A stretch of 31,422 nt of DNA from a bacterium (GTDB taxonomy: Bacteria; Desulfobacterota; GWC2-55-46; S146-80; JALXFI01), in contig JALXFI010000036.1 in assembly GCA_027069035.1 (NCBI GenBank), positions 1 through 31,422 on the forward strand, written 5' to 3'. Positions 1 through 8,694 of the stretch are shown here, in pieces (position 1 is the stretch's first letter; each line of letters begins with the position of its first letter). The notes under the pieces are model-generated. The model saw only the letters and a list, made by a program, of their open reading frames with translations, did not search any database and was not told the origin of the DNA. The position numbers were made by a program, and so were the translations under genes.

Positions 1-156
1 TTCAAAAAAACCGATAAGGGTTTCCCTGTTTTTTTGAAGAAGTTTCTCTTTTTTACTCAGCCTTTTATATCCTCTGTATAGAAAGAAAGAGACTCCAACA
101 AGGACAAGCGAGCCCTCTATAATAAAAAGAAAGATTAAAGGATTTATATGTATCAT
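1..156 (-). CDS. N-terminal part of a small membrane protein, cut by window edge
   Basis: An open frame begins with ATG at 156 on the minus strand and runs off the window edge after 52 codons. The visible protein starts with a hydrophobic stretch of about 20 residues (from INPLIFLFII on), which reads as an N-terminal membrane anchor or uncleaved signal. A lysine-rich cytoplasmic-looking segment follows (RGYKRLSKKEKLL). It lies 28 bp after the stop of the von Willebrand A gene and on the same strand, so it is probably the last visible gene of that operon. No strong ribosome binding site is visible. I do not recognise the family. Confidence 0.5.
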   Translation of the reverse strand, partial: MIHINPLIFLFIIEGSLVLVGVSFFLYRGYKRLSKKEKLLQKNRETLIGFFE

Positions 157-184
157 TTTTTATGTCTATTGATAATATGCCGAC

Positions 185-1720
185 TTAACTCAAATGACCA
201 TTCCCCTTTTTGTTTTTTAAAAGTGATTTAACAGTATCGGATATCCTTTCCCTGAATGTATACGTAAGATAGAGAATGCCGATCAATAAAATATTTAAAA
301 TAACGAATTTGATTATTAAACGAAACCATGAGACAGGCTCTTTTTTTGAGTTTGAGCCCTTTTCTTCCACCGGCTTTTCTTTTTCCGTGTCTTCCACCGG
401 CTCCGAGGTTATTGAGTCGGCTTTGTTAATTACAGGTTTGAATACATTGAAAAAGTGGGATTTTTCCCTTTTAAAGGTCTCTGCCCTTGCAAAAAAACTG
501 ATTTTGTATCTGCCGCTTTCCTTCGGTTTAAAGTCCATTACAAATATGCCGTCTTCCTTTTGCCAGTCACCTCCTGTGCCGTCATCAAAGAGCATCGACC
601 TTACAATCGTTTTATCGGGCATTACCACCTCCACCGAGAACTCTATTTTTTCAAGAATATCATTTTCTTTTAAAACCCTTCCCGACCCTTCGAGCCAGAT
701 CCTTACTTTTATAGATTCACCGATGGGGACTTGCAAGGTTTCAAAATCGGTTTTAAGACTAAGATCTGTGATTATATATACCTTGTTATCCTTATCCGTG
801 CTGAAGAGGATCTTCCAGATGCCTTCCATGGGTTTTTTTATGGTTATCATATCAAAATTATGGGAGGCAAACCAGTTTATCCCTTCCAATTTTTTGCCGT
901 AAGAGTACTCCTTTCCATCGGGCGCTTTAAGAAATATCTTTGTTTCAGGGGACTCTTTGGAGGCGACTACGGTTATCTCTTTTATTGAGCTGTCTATTGT
1001 AAACCTGTTCTTCTCAACAGGGACCATATCAGGGGTTTTTATGATTTCAAATATATTGGAGAAAACAAGGCGAAGTTCCCCTGAGTTTTCTGCAAGGCTG
1101 TAAAGCCCGCCGGTCTTCCTTGCTATTTCACTTAAAAGTTCCGTATCCGAAGCCTTGGTAAAGGCTATTGTAAAGACCTTCACGTCATTTTTCTTAAGTT
1201 CTTCTATCAGCTCGCCTTTTAATCTATCAAGAAGTTTTGCGTCCTTCTCTGTATTACCCAGATCCATCCTGCCGTCGGACATAAGGATTATTGTCTTCTT
1301 TCCGTATGTCCGGCCATCATTTAAAACAGAATCGAGCCCCTTTGCAAGGGCATCGTAAAGGTTGGTATAAAGTCCCCTTGAATTTATTTGTTCTACGGCT
1401 TTAAGGAGGCTTTCATTTTCTCCTTCGTCCCCTATGCGTGTTAAAGATATAAGAGCGTTTGCCTTGCCGCTAAAGCTTATGACGCCCGCCCTGTCGCCTT
1501 TGGAGAGAAGGGATATAAAGAGTTTTGCGGCAGGGACCCTCAGGGTCATTGGATCTGTTTTTTTCATACTGCCGGAGCTGTCAATGACAAGCATAACGTC
1601 TGTGTTCTCTTTTGTCTCGCCATAGGAAGGCGATGCCGCCAAAGAGATGCAGGCAAAGATTATCGGCAAAAAAATAAATTTAAAGAAAAACCCTGTTGTT
1701 TTAGTGTTTCCCGTGTTCAT
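185..1720 (-). CDS. Membrane-anchored von Willebrand factor A (VWA) domain protein
   Basis: The 511-residue protein has an N-terminal signal/anchor (residues about 10-33), then a VWA domain (about 40-225). The metal-dependent adhesion site is complete: D47-S-S-G-S51, T119 and D149 in a MSDGR motif. A beta-rich region follows (about 235-430); its FDDGTGGDWQKEDGIF stretch resembles domains found beside VWA modules in envelope proteins. A Lys/Glu-rich linker leads to a single membrane helix at about 469-488 and a short basic tail. Most of the chain should therefore sit outside the cytoplasmic membrane. The start ATG at 1720 has an AAAGGA site and lies inside the end of the preceding MshEN-like gene (20-bp overlap), which implies translational coupling. 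VWA domains bind protein partners through a metal ion; the partner here is unknown. Confidence 0.85.
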   Translation of the reverse strand: MNTGNTKTTGFFFKFIFLPIIFACISLAASPSYGETKENTDVMLVIDSSGSMKKTDPMTLRVPAAKLFISLLSKGDRAGVISFSGKANALISLTRIGDEGENESLLKAVEQINSRGLYTNLYDALAKGLDSVLNDGRTYGKKTIILMSDGRMDLGNTEKDAKLLDRLKGELIEELKKNDVKVFTIAFTKASDTELLSEIARKTGGLYSLAENSGELRLVFSNIFEIIKTPDMVPVEKNRFTIDSSIKEITVVASKESPETKIFLKAPDGKEYSYGKKLEGINWFASHNFDMITIKKPMEGIWKILFSTDKDNKVYIITDLSLKTDFETLQVPIGESIKVRIWLEGSGRVLKENDILEKIEFSVEVVMPDKTIVRSMLFDDGTGGDWQKEDGIFVMDFKPKESGRYKISFFARAETFKREKSHFFNVFKPVINKADSITSEPVEDTEKEKPVEEKGSNSKKEPVSWFRLIIKFVILNILLIGILYLTYTFRERISDTVKSLLKNKKGNGHLS

Positions 1721-2069
1721 GGAATTCCTTTAGCGCATCTTCAAGCTCATGGCTTGTTATTATGCCCTGTTTTACTATTAGGTCTCCGAGCATTATACGT
1801 TTTTCCGCCATCTCGCCTTTGATCTTCTCAATCGTTTCTTCATCTATAAGCTTTAATTCCATAAGGGCATCTTTAAAACAGAGCCCTTTGTCCCTTTGAA
1901 GGTTGATTGCATCCTTTAAGGCTTCGATCTTAACATAACCGCCTTCAAGCGTCGTTAAAAGAAAGGAGTTGTTTATCTCCGACTGTACTTTAAGCGCATA
2001 AGAGAGTTTGTCTTTTGATATTATTCCCTTGTTGAGAAGAAACCGGCCAAAGAGGATGGGTATATCCAT
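1701..2069 (-). CDS. Small protein with two MshEN-like (GspE N-terminal) motifs
   Basis: This 122-residue soluble protein carries two copies of the helix pattern L-G/F-x-L-L/I-V-x-x-G-I-I-x-x-x-x-L-x-x-A-L, at about residues 6-29 (FGRFLLNKGIISKDKLSYAL) and 93-116 (GDLIVKQGIITSHELEDAL). This pattern is typical of the N-terminal MshEN/GspE domain that in several type II secretion and pilus ATPases binds cyclic di-GMP. Here it stands alone with no ATPase. The start at 2069 has a GGGAGG site 6 bp upstream. It overlaps the VWA gene by 20 bp and follows the TatD-radical SAM gene by 35 bp. A role as a c-di-GMP or protein adaptor for the VWA protein is inference only. Confidence 0.65.
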   Translation of the reverse strand: MDIPILFGRFLLNKGIISKDKLSYALKVQSEINNSFLLTTLEGGYVKIEALKDAINLQRDKGLCFKDALMELKLIDEETIEKIKGEMAEKRIMLGDLIVKQGIITSHELEDALKEFHEHGKH

Positions 2070-2104
2070 AAAAAACCTCCCGGTAGACTATGTGATCTAA
2101 GCCA

Positions 2105-3502
2105 TTATCCGATGTTGTTGTATTCCCTTACCCTGAATTTTACTTTAAGCTCATCTTCCGCAACCCTTCTGCATGCCTCTATATCAATTTCAGGCAAAGC
2201 GACAACGGTTGCGGTAACATCCGGTATGTATTTTTTTGCCTCGCTTATAAAGTCTTTTACAGCCGCATAGGCTTTCTTGCCGTATTTTGAGATACAATTC
2301 TTTGAATAGGTGTCTTCATCCGGGGCATTGAGGCTTACAGATATCGCGTCCACAATGCCTTGAAGCCCTTTAACCACGTTTCTGCCGTAGACAAGGTTTG
2401 CAAGGCCGTCGGTATCTATCCTTACCCTCACACCCCTTTTTTTAAGCCTCTTAGCCACATGAACTACGGTATCGGGACGGAGCAGAGGTTCTCCGAAGCC
2501 GCAGAAGACAACCTCTTTATAAGAAGGATAATCGTTTATGGAAGACAGTATCTCATCAAGGGAAGGCTCCCTGTCAAGCCTGAGGAAGTGTCCCTTAACG
2601 ACATACTCTTTAAACTTGGGGCAGAATCTGCAGTGGTTGGTGCATCTGTTTGTTATATTAAGATAGAGGCTCTCCCTTATCGGGTATGCGATACGGGATT
2701 TTTTTTCCTCCTCGATTCCAAAGACCTTCTTTGTGTTTAATGTTGTAATACGTCCGATATCCTGAAGAGAAAGCCCCTTTATCTCCGCCATGGTTTTAGC
2801 GGTATAATATACGTTTGCGGGCTCGTTCCTTCTGCCCCTTAACGGATGAGGGGAGAGGTATGGAGAGTCTGTTTCTATGAGCATTTTTTCAACAGGCACC
2901 CTGCCTGCAGCCTTACGGAGTTCATCTGCATTGGAAAAAGTGATGACACCGGAGAAGGATATATAAAATCCCATCTCCAAAAGCCTCAAAGCCTCTTTGT
3001 AATCGCCGGAGAAACAGTGCGCCACACCGCCGATATCGCCTGCATATTCTTCAAGCATCTTGAGCGCATCCGTGTAAGCCTCCCTTATATGAAGTATAAG
3101 CGGCAGGCCGGTATCTTTTGCGACAGAGATAAATGTTCTGAAAGCCTCCTTCTGAACCTCTTTTGAAGAGTGCCTGTAGTGGTAGTCAAGCCCCGTCTCC
3201 CCGATTCCTACGACCCTGTGATGTGCGGCAAGCGTTTTTACCTTTGCCAGGAGGTCATCGTTTATCTCTTTTGAGTCATGGGGGTGTACGCCTATGCTTG
3301 CGTATATTGAAGGATATTTCTCGGAAAGCTCAAGCGCCGCAGTCATGTCTGTGATGTCTCTTCCCGAGCCGACCTCTATAATCAGCTTTATCCCGCATTC
3401 TCCCGCTTTTTCTATCACATCTTCTCTATCTTTATCAAAATCTTTTGCATGAATGTGCGCATGGCTGTCTGCAAGGCAGGCTGATGTTTCATTATGGTTC
3501 AT
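2105..3502 (-). CDS. TatD-family metal-dependent hydrolase fused to a radical SAM domain
   Basis: The first ~260 residues are a TatD-type DNase/hydrolase. The metal ligands are visible: D12-S-H14-A-H16, E102 in GIGETGLDYHY, H138, H162 in GVAHCFSG and D212 in IETDSPYLSP. From about 275 a second domain begins (LYLNITNRCTNHCRFC) with the radical SAM 4Fe-4S motif C287-x3-C291-x2-C294 and a GFGEPLLRPD segment typical of the SAM-binding barrel. TatD-associated radical SAM proteins are a known but functionally uncharacterised family; in some lineages the two are separate genes, here they are one polypeptide. ATG at 3502 directly follows the metG stop codon and has a GAGG site, so translation is coupled to metG. 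Confidence 0.88.
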   Translation of the reverse strand: MNHNETSACLADSHAHIHAKDFDKDREDVIEKAGECGIKLIIEVGSGRDITDMTAALELSEKYPSIYASIGVHPHDSKEINDDLLAKVKTLAAHHRVVGIGETGLDYHYRHSSKEVQKEAFRTFISVAKDTGLPLILHIREAYTDALKMLEEYAGDIGGVAHCFSGDYKEALRLLEMGFYISFSGVITFSNADELRKAAGRVPVEKMLIETDSPYLSPHPLRGRRNEPANVYYTAKTMAEIKGLSLQDIGRITTLNTKKVFGIEEEKKSRIAYPIRESLYLNITNRCTNHCRFCPKFKEYVVKGHFLRLDREPSLDEILSSINDYPSYKEVVFCGFGEPLLRPDTVVHVAKRLKKRGVRVRIDTDGLANLVYGRNVVKGLQGIVDAISVSLNAPDEDTYSKNCISKYGKKAYAAVKDFISEAKKYIPDVTATVVALPEIDIEACRRVAEDELKVKFRVREYNNIG

Positions 3503-5023
3503 TTAATCCTCAAGTCTCTTAAATAAAGGCTCTCCTTTCGTAACACGGTAACGCTTTGTAATCCCTGCCTGCGCATCTTCAATACTCTCTATACCTTCCT
3601 TAATGCCGAGCCTTTGCCACATCTCCACGGAGGTTTTCGGCATAAAAGGATAAAGCAGCACACCTATAATCTTTAAAGAATCTATAAGCAGATAGAGTAC
3701 GGCCCTTAATTCTTCCCTTTTTTCAGGGTCTTTTGCAAGAACCCATGGCGCCTTGGCATCTACAAAGCGGTTGAGCCTCCCTATAAATTTCCATATCATC
3801 TCCAGACACCTGCTGAACTCGAGCCCCTCCATATATTCGGAATACTCGCCTATAACGGCATCGAGTTCTGTTAAAGGGTCATCGTCAACAAGCACACGCT
3901 CGGGACGGTCGATTACGCCTTCAAAGTACCGTTCAACCATTCCTGTGGAACGGCTTAAAAGATTTCCAAGGTCATTGGCAAGTTCCCCGTTTACCCGATG
4001 CCTTAAGGATGAAACAGAAAAATCTCCATCAAGCCCGAATGGAACTTCCCTTAAAAGAAAGTACCTGAAGACATCGACGCCATACTCCTCTACGGTCTCA
4101 TAAGGGTTTACAACATTTCCAAGAGATTTTGACATCTTCTGCCCGTCTACCGTCCACCAGCCGTGAGCGAATATCTTCTTTGGCAGAGGCAATCCCGCAG
4201 CCATGAGAAAGGTGGGCCAGTATACGGCATGAAAGCGCAGGATGTCTTTGCCGATAAGGTGTATATCCGCAGGCCAGTACCGGCTGAACCGCTCTGTGTC
4301 TTCAGGAAATCCACATACGGTAAGGTAATTTGCAAGCGCATCGAACCAGACATATATTACGTGTTTTTCATCTCCGGGCAGTTTTATACCCCATGAAAAA
4401 GAGGTGCGGCTTATGCTCAGGTCATTAAGCCCTTTTTTTATAAAGCTCACCACTTCGTTCTTTTTGCTTTCCGGCTGTATAAAGTCGGGGTGCCTTTCGA
4501 TGTGTTCAAGGAGCATGCCCTGGTATTTGGACATCCTGAAAAAGTAGCTCTCTTCGGTCAGTTTTTCAACAGGCCTGCCGCAATCAGGGCACCTGCCGTT
4601 TACAAGCTGGGTATCCGTAACAAAATTCTCACATGGCACACAATACCAGTCTTCATATTCTCCCTTATATATATCTCCCTTTGCATTGACCATATCAAAC
4701 AGGGCGTTAACCGCCTCTTTGTGGCGCGCTTCGGTGGTTCTTATAAAATCATTAAAGGATATGTCAAGTTTTCCCCAGAGGTCCTTGAATCGGCCAACGA
4801 CCCTGTTTGCCAGTTCTATCGGTGTTTCACCTGTAGATTTTGCGGATTTTTCCACCTTTTCTCCGTGCTCGTCCGTTCCGGTTGTAAAAAGGACATCAAA
4901 ATCCATAAGCCTCTTGTACCTTGCGATCACATCCGCCGCTATCGTTGTATATGCATGGCCGATATGAGGCACATCGTTTACATAGTAAATAGGCGTGGTT
5001 ATATAGAATATGTTATCTTTCAT
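3503..5023 (-). CDS. metG: Methionyl-tRNA synthetase
   Basis: Charges tRNA-Met with methionine in the cytoplasm. Class I signatures are clear: HIGH at residues 20-23 and KMSKS at 296-300 (GQKMSKSLGN). The zinc knuckle has C128-x2-C131 and C145-x2-C148. The anticodon-binding helical domain fills the C-terminal third. The protein ends at 506 residues, without the C-terminal EMAP/tRNA-binding extension found in longer MetG forms. I chose ATG 5023 rather than the in-frame ATG at 5059 because an AAGGAG site lies just upstream of it and the family-typical sequence (ITTPIYYVNDVPHIGHAYT) starts right after it. It lies 42 bp after ricT and abuts the TatD-radical SAM gene. Confidence 0.97.
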   Translation of the reverse strand: MKDNIFYITTPIYYVNDVPHIGHAYTTIAADVIARYKRLMDFDVLFTTGTDEHGEKVEKSAKSTGETPIELANRVVGRFKDLWGKLDISFNDFIRTTEARHKEAVNALFDMVNAKGDIYKGEYEDWYCVPCENFVTDTQLVNGRCPDCGRPVEKLTEESYFFRMSKYQGMLLEHIERHPDFIQPESKKNEVVSFIKKGLNDLSISRTSFSWGIKLPGDEKHVIYVWFDALANYLTVCGFPEDTERFSRYWPADIHLIGKDILRFHAVYWPTFLMAAGLPLPKKIFAHGWWTVDGQKMSKSLGNVVNPYETVEEYGVDVFRYFLLREVPFGLDGDFSVSSLRHRVNGELANDLGNLLSRSTGMVERYFEGVIDRPERVLVDDDPLTELDAVIGEYSEYMEGLEFSRCLEMIWKFIGRLNRFVDAKAPWVLAKDPEKREELRAVLYLLIDSLKIIGVLLYPFMPKTSVEMWQRLGIKEGIESIEDAQAGITKRYRVTKGEPLFKRLED

Positions 5024-5065
5024 ACGACTCCTTTTTTTCTTTTTCAGTGGGCAGCCCACAATAAT

Positions 5066-5776
5066 TTATCCGGTTTGCGTCTTAACAAAGGCCTTTTTAA
5101 CAGAGGCATCGCAAGCAGGGCCTGAATGAGTTTTTTTCATACACCGTTTGTAATTTGAGTGTTCATACATGATACAGCACATAAGCCTTCCACAGACCCC
5201 TGATATCTTAGATGGGTTTATGGCAAGGTTCTGTTCTTTTGCCATCTTTATAGACACAGGCTCAAAATCAAGGAGGAACCTCGAACAGCAAAGTTCCTCT
5301 CCACAGGAACCCATGCCTCCTATGAACTTTGTTGCATCCCTTACCCCGATCTGCTTCATCTCTATGCGTGTATGGAGTTTAGAGGCAAGCTCTTTAACAA
5401 GATATCTAAAGTCCACCCTTTTTTCGGATATAAAATAAAATACCGCCTTACTGCCGTCAAAAAGGTACTCCACCTTTATAAGTTTCATATGAAGCGAAAG
5501 CTTTTCTATCTTCTTCTTGCACACCGTAAAGGCTTTCTTCTCCCATTCTTTGTTGAGTTCCATCCTTCTCATGTCCCTTGAATCAGCCTTTCTTATGATC
5601 TTTTTAATATTCCTTTTAGGGTTGTTGCCTTGTACAGGCCCTGACACCACCCACCCGATATCCATCCCTTTTTCTGTCTCCACTATGACCTTGTCTCCGA
5701 CATTAATATCTAAATCAAGGGCGTCAAAATCATATACCCTGCATGTTCTTTTAAACCTTATGCCGACAATCCTCAT
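5066..5776 (-). CDS. ricT: PSP1 / RicT (YaaT) family regulatory protein
   Basis: A 236-residue PSP1-domain protein. The N-terminal part (VGIRFKRTCRVYDFDA) and the cysteine-rich core with CGEELCCSR and GVCGRLMCC are hallmarks of RicT/YaaT. In Bacillus the RicAFT complex uses these cysteines to hold 4Fe-4S clusters and affects RNase Y-dependent mRNA maturation. Linkage to holB and tmk is widely conserved. An upstream in-frame ATG exists at 5800, but ATG 5776 is better: GGAGG sits 5 bp before it, and it overlaps the holB stop as ATGA, giving translational coupling. The function in this organism is inferred from the family. Confidence 0.9.
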   Translation of the reverse strand: MRIVGIRFKRTCRVYDFDALDLDINVGDKVIVETEKGMDIGWVVSGPVQGNNPKRNIKKIIRKADSRDMRRMELNKEWEKKAFTVCKKKIEKLSLHMKLIKVEYLFDGSKAVFYFISEKRVDFRYLVKELASKLHTRIEMKQIGVRDATKFIGGMGSCGEELCCSRFLLDFEPVSIKMAKEQNLAINPSKISGVCGRLMCCIMYEHSNYKRCMKKTHSGPACDASVKKAFVKTQTG

Positions 5777-6777
5777 TGCCGCCTCCGCCAAGTATCGCAA
5801 TCGCCCTGTTCCATGAACATAAACTCAAGGGCGATCTGTTTGTTTGCATTGAAATCAAGTGCATTCTGACACAGGTTGACCCTGTCCCATATATCAAAAA
5901 GTCTAAAAAGTGTGAATCGTTTTGAATCTTCCTCCAGTCTTGCTTCAAGGTCATGATTTATAATATATCCCGAACTCTGTATGGATTTTTTGACCATCAA
6001 ATCCCTGAGCCATACTTTGAGCATCTCTATGTGTTCATTAATATCTTCGGACTTTGCAAACTCCTGCGCCCAGTCTAATACCCTGTCGCCGCCTGAAGAG
6101 ATTACATCGCTTAATCTTTGTATAATCTTTTTTCTTGTGTCTATAATAAAATTCTTATTTAAGTCAAGCATCTTCGACACACTGCCCCCTCCAAATAAGG
6201 CTAAAAGCTTAGCGGTTTCTTCATCGGTGTTAGAATTTTCTTTAAGCCACAATCCAAGTTCTTCCGTGTTAAGCGGTGTAAAGGTCAGTCTGCGGCACCT
6301 TGAAAGGATTGTTGCCGGTAGATTGGTGTCGTACGGAGCGACAAGTACCAGCACCGTATTTGAAGGCGGTTCTTCAAGGGTCTTTAAAAGGGCATTGGCA
6401 GAGGCTATATTCATATTGTCCGCTCCGTCTATAATACAGACCTTGTATCTGCCTTCAACGGCCTTAAACTGAAGGCGCCTCTGGAGTCTCCGTATCTGTT
6501 CTATCTTTATAAATCTGCCTTCGGGCTCTACCAATAAAACATCCGGGTGGTTCATGGCATCCGTCTTTTTGCAGCTTATACATTTTCCGCAGGCATCGCC
6601 GTTGTTCTCCTCTGTTTTTTGACAGTTCAGCGCCTTTGCAAGCGACAGCGCGGTTAACTTCTTTCCCACGCCTTCTCTTCCTATAAAAAGGTAGGCATGA
6701 GGAACCCTCTCCTGTAAGATGGCTTTTTTAAGCGTTTCGATTGCCCTGTTGTTGCCTATAATAGAAGAAAATGACAT
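5773..6777 (-). CDS. holB: DNA polymerase III subunit delta' (clamp loader)
   Basis: A 334-residue AAA+ protein of the replicative clamp loader. It has a GREGVGKK P-loop at residues 33-40, a zinc module with C52 and C63-x2-C66-x2-C69, an ALLKTLEEPP segment and the SRC motif (ILSRCRRL) used as an arginine finger. In E. coli delta' the P-loop is degenerate; here it looks intact, as is common in other phyla. It lies 54 bp downstream of tmk and shares an ATGA overlap with ricT. No strong ribosome binding site is visible in front of ATG 6777. Confidence 0.93.
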   Translation of the reverse strand: MSFSSIIGNNRAIETLKKAILQERVPHAYLFIGREGVGKKLTALSLAKALNCQKTEENNGDACGKCISCKKTDAMNHPDVLLVEPEGRFIKIEQIRRLQRRLQFKAVEGRYKVCIIDGADNMNIASANALLKTLEEPPSNTVLVLVAPYDTNLPATILSRCRRLTFTPLNTEELGLWLKENSNTDEETAKLLALFGGGSVSKMLDLNKNFIIDTRKKIIQRLSDVISSGGDRVLDWAQEFAKSEDINEHIEMLKVWLRDLMVKKSIQSSGYIINHDLEARLEEDSKRFTLFRLFDIWDRVNLCQNALDFNANKQIALEFMFMEQGDCDTWRRRQ

Positions 6778-6831
6778 TATTAAAATTATGATTTTAAAAA
6801 CAGAGAAAAATTTTTTTGGCCTTGAGCGGCC

Positions 6832-7467
6832 TTACTTAGCCATTACGGCATTCATTATATCACATATCTCTTTATGAATTAAAGATGGTTCTCTTTCGGC
6901 TGAGATCAAACGGACGCGCCCTGCATCCTTTGAGGCTATCTTTAAATAACCATCGCGTACCCTGTTGTGAAAATCTTTTCCTTCTTTTTCAAACCTGTCT
7001 TCGCCGCCGCCTCTTAAGTTTATCCTCCGCCACGCCCTTTCAAGCCCTTTTTCTACGTTTAGGTCAAGGAGAAAGGTTATATCCGGCTTAAGGCCTCCGG
7101 TTATCTGACGGTCAAGTCCTGTTACAAGCTTGAAAGGAAGCCCCTTGCCATAGCCCTGATAGGCAATGGTGGAATCGGAAAACCTGTCGCATATAACAAA
7201 CATGCCTTTGCTAAGCGCAGGTCTTATAACCCTTTCAAGTATCTGCGCCCTGCATGCAAGATATAAAAGGAACTCGGAAAGATCGGATATCTGTTCTTTG
7301 CTTTCGTTCAATACGATATTTCTTATTCTGTTACCAAGTTTTGTACCACCAGGCTCGCGTGTTAAAAGACATTTAAAGCCCTTATGTGAGAGGTATTCCT
7401 TGAGCATCCCTGCCTGAGTGGTCTTGCCGCATCCTTCAATACCTTCAAAGGTTATAAAAAGACCCAT
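6832..7467 (-). CDS. tmk: Thymidylate kinase
   Basis: Phosphorylates dTMP to dTDP with ATP. The 211-residue protein shows the P-loop FEGIEGCGKTTQ (residues 7-18), the REPGGT loop, the DRFSDSTIAYQG motif that contacts the thymine nucleotide, and a LID region with arginines (LERAWRRINLRGG). Its length fits the family. ATG 7467 has an AAGGAG site 7 bp upstream. It is the first gene of the minus-strand operon that continues through holB, ricT, metG and tatD. Confidence 0.96.
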   Translation of the reverse strand: MGLFITFEGIEGCGKTTQAGMLKEYLSHKGFKCLLTREPGGTKLGNRIRNIVLNESKEQISDLSEFLLYLACRAQILERVIRPALSKGMFVICDRFSDSTIAYQGYGKGLPFKLVTGLDRQITGGLKPDITFLLDLNVEKGLERAWRRINLRGGGEDRFEKEGKDFHNRVRDGYLKIASKDAGRVRLISAEREPSLIHKEICDIMNAVMAK

Positions 7468-7567
7468 TTAAAAACTCCTTAGACTCATATGGAGAGCTCC
7501 CACATTGGATGAAAGGCGGTAAAGACTTTAAGAGAAATATATCTTAAGGCTTAAAAATAAACAACAT

Positions 7568-7600
7568 AAAAAAGGGATGGTAAAAAACCATCCCTTTTTT
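7568..7600 (-). terminator. Intrinsic terminator after the cytochrome gene (symmetrical)
   Basis: A perfect 13-bp inverted repeat, AAAAAAGGGATGG and CCATCCCTTTTTT, with a 7-nt loop. On the minus strand it follows the cytochrome stop codon by 23 bp and ends in a run of six T, a standard rho-independent terminator. The same symmetry would allow termination on the plus strand, but no plus-strand gene ends here. It insulates tmk from cytochrome transcription. Confidence 0.9.
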
Positions 7601-7623
7601 GTGAAAACTATGTAATATTGTAT

Positions 7624-8619
7624 CTACATAAAATGGCATGTCCGGCAAACACCTGAATCGGAGTTGCCGCCAATCCTTCTTAAGAACATACCATCTATTT
7701 CGACAGCATCATGGGTTGATACTGTTGTACCCTTGGTGCCAAATACTTTGTAGGACTGCCAGAAAAAAGTATCAGGGTTTGTCTGATTTTTAAAGTGAGG
7801 GTCGTGACAGCTTGTACACTCTACGGTTGTATTAGTATTATATAAAATATCTGCTATCTTTGCGGTATTCGATACAACACCTTCAACATCCCAGAGGTTG
7901 CCGCTTACCTGAAGCCCTGTGCCAAGGTCTATTGTACTTATAGTCGTAGTGGTGGGTCTTAGCCTTGCAACATTTTGATTATATACAACCGATACGGGAT
8001 GGTCGTCCGTAAGGTTTGTACCTATATTTAATCTACCTAAATTTACATCATAACCTATATATCCAACACCAGTCGAATCATGACAAACAGAGCAGAAAGG
8101 AGCACTGAAACTATCTATACCCTCTGAAGACGTTACATCGACGGCACTATTACCCGGAGGCCCCTGCATATGGAAGAACATATGCATATCCGGCTTACCC
8201 GATGACATATCCGGTGCTCTATTTCCCGGAGGATTTATAAGAGCATCAAAGGCGGTAACTCCGTCATGACAGGATAGACATGCAAGGGTAGGCCCTGTCG
8301 GCGCACCAACTACCGTACCGGCATTAGTTGTGCCGTAAGGAGTATAATCTCCAGCATTTACCGATTTGTTCCAGAGTGGGCCCTGAGAAGTATTTGCAGA
8401 ATGCGGAGTATGGCAAAACACACATATCTCTGTTGTACCAGTATCTTTATCCGAAGCAATAGGCCATCCACTTGTAGAAAGATTATGTCTCGAAGAAGCA
8501 ATACCATTTGCAATAGTGCCCACACCCGTTGTGGCATGTTTTGCAAATGATGGGTCAACAATAACTGAGATAAGGAAAAGAAAAAATACAGGTAGAATTA
8601 AGCAAATAACTTTCTTCAT
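7624..8619 (-). CDS. Periplasmic five-haem c-type cytochrome
   Basis: The 331-residue protein has a signal peptide (residues 1-26, cut after SFA) and five CxxCH haem-binding motifs: CVFCH 66-70, CLSCH 114-118, CSVCH 176-180, CTSCH 268-272 and CRTCH 325-329. The last ends two residues before the C-terminus. Segments such as CHTPHSAN, SCHDGVTAFD, LTDDHPVS and CTSCHDPHF are typical of multihaem electron-transfer proteins of anaerobes. It is monocistronic, with its own promoter and terminator, and no oxidoreductase partner lies beside it. Role: periplasmic electron transfer, partner unknown. An AAGGAAAG site precedes ATG 8619. Confidence 0.93.
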   Translation of the reverse strand: MKKVICLILPVFFLFLISVIVDPSFAKHATTGVGTIANGIASSRHNLSTSGWPIASDKDTGTTEICVFCHTPHSANTSQGPLWNKSVNAGDYTPYGTTNAGTVVGAPTGPTLACLSCHDGVTAFDALINPPGNRAPDMSSGKPDMHMFFHMQGPPGNSAVDVTSSEGIDSFSAPFCSVCHDSTGVGYIGYDVNLGRLNIGTNLTDDHPVSVVYNQNVARLRPTTTTISTIDLGTGLQVSGNLWDVEGVVSNTAKIADILYNTNTTVECTSCHDPHFKNQTNPDTFFWQSYKVFGTKGTTVSTHDAVEIDGMFLRRIGGNSDSGVCRTCHFM

Positions 8620-8665
8620 TAAAGATAGCTTTCCTTAAAAGACTTTATTATGGTGAACAACAAAT

Positions 8666-8694
8666 ATTATAACAACACCATCCACTGCCTTAAA
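8666..8694 (-). promoter_or_regulatory. Probable sigma-70 extended -10 promoter for the cytochrome gene
   Basis: On the minus strand, a TG-T-TATAAT extended -10 occupies 8674-8666, with a weak -35 (TTTAAG) 17 bp upstream at 8694-8689. Transcription would start near 8659 and give a leader of about 40 nt before ATG 8619. A perfect extended -10 compensates for a poor -35 in this promoter class. Confidence 0.5.

Noticed and set aside
276..902. 208-codon plus-strand frame opposite the VWA gene
   Set aside because: Antisense shadow of a well-supported gene; no family features.
4490..5125. 211-codon plus-strand frame opposite metG
   Set aside because: Antisense shadow of metG with no recognisable motif.
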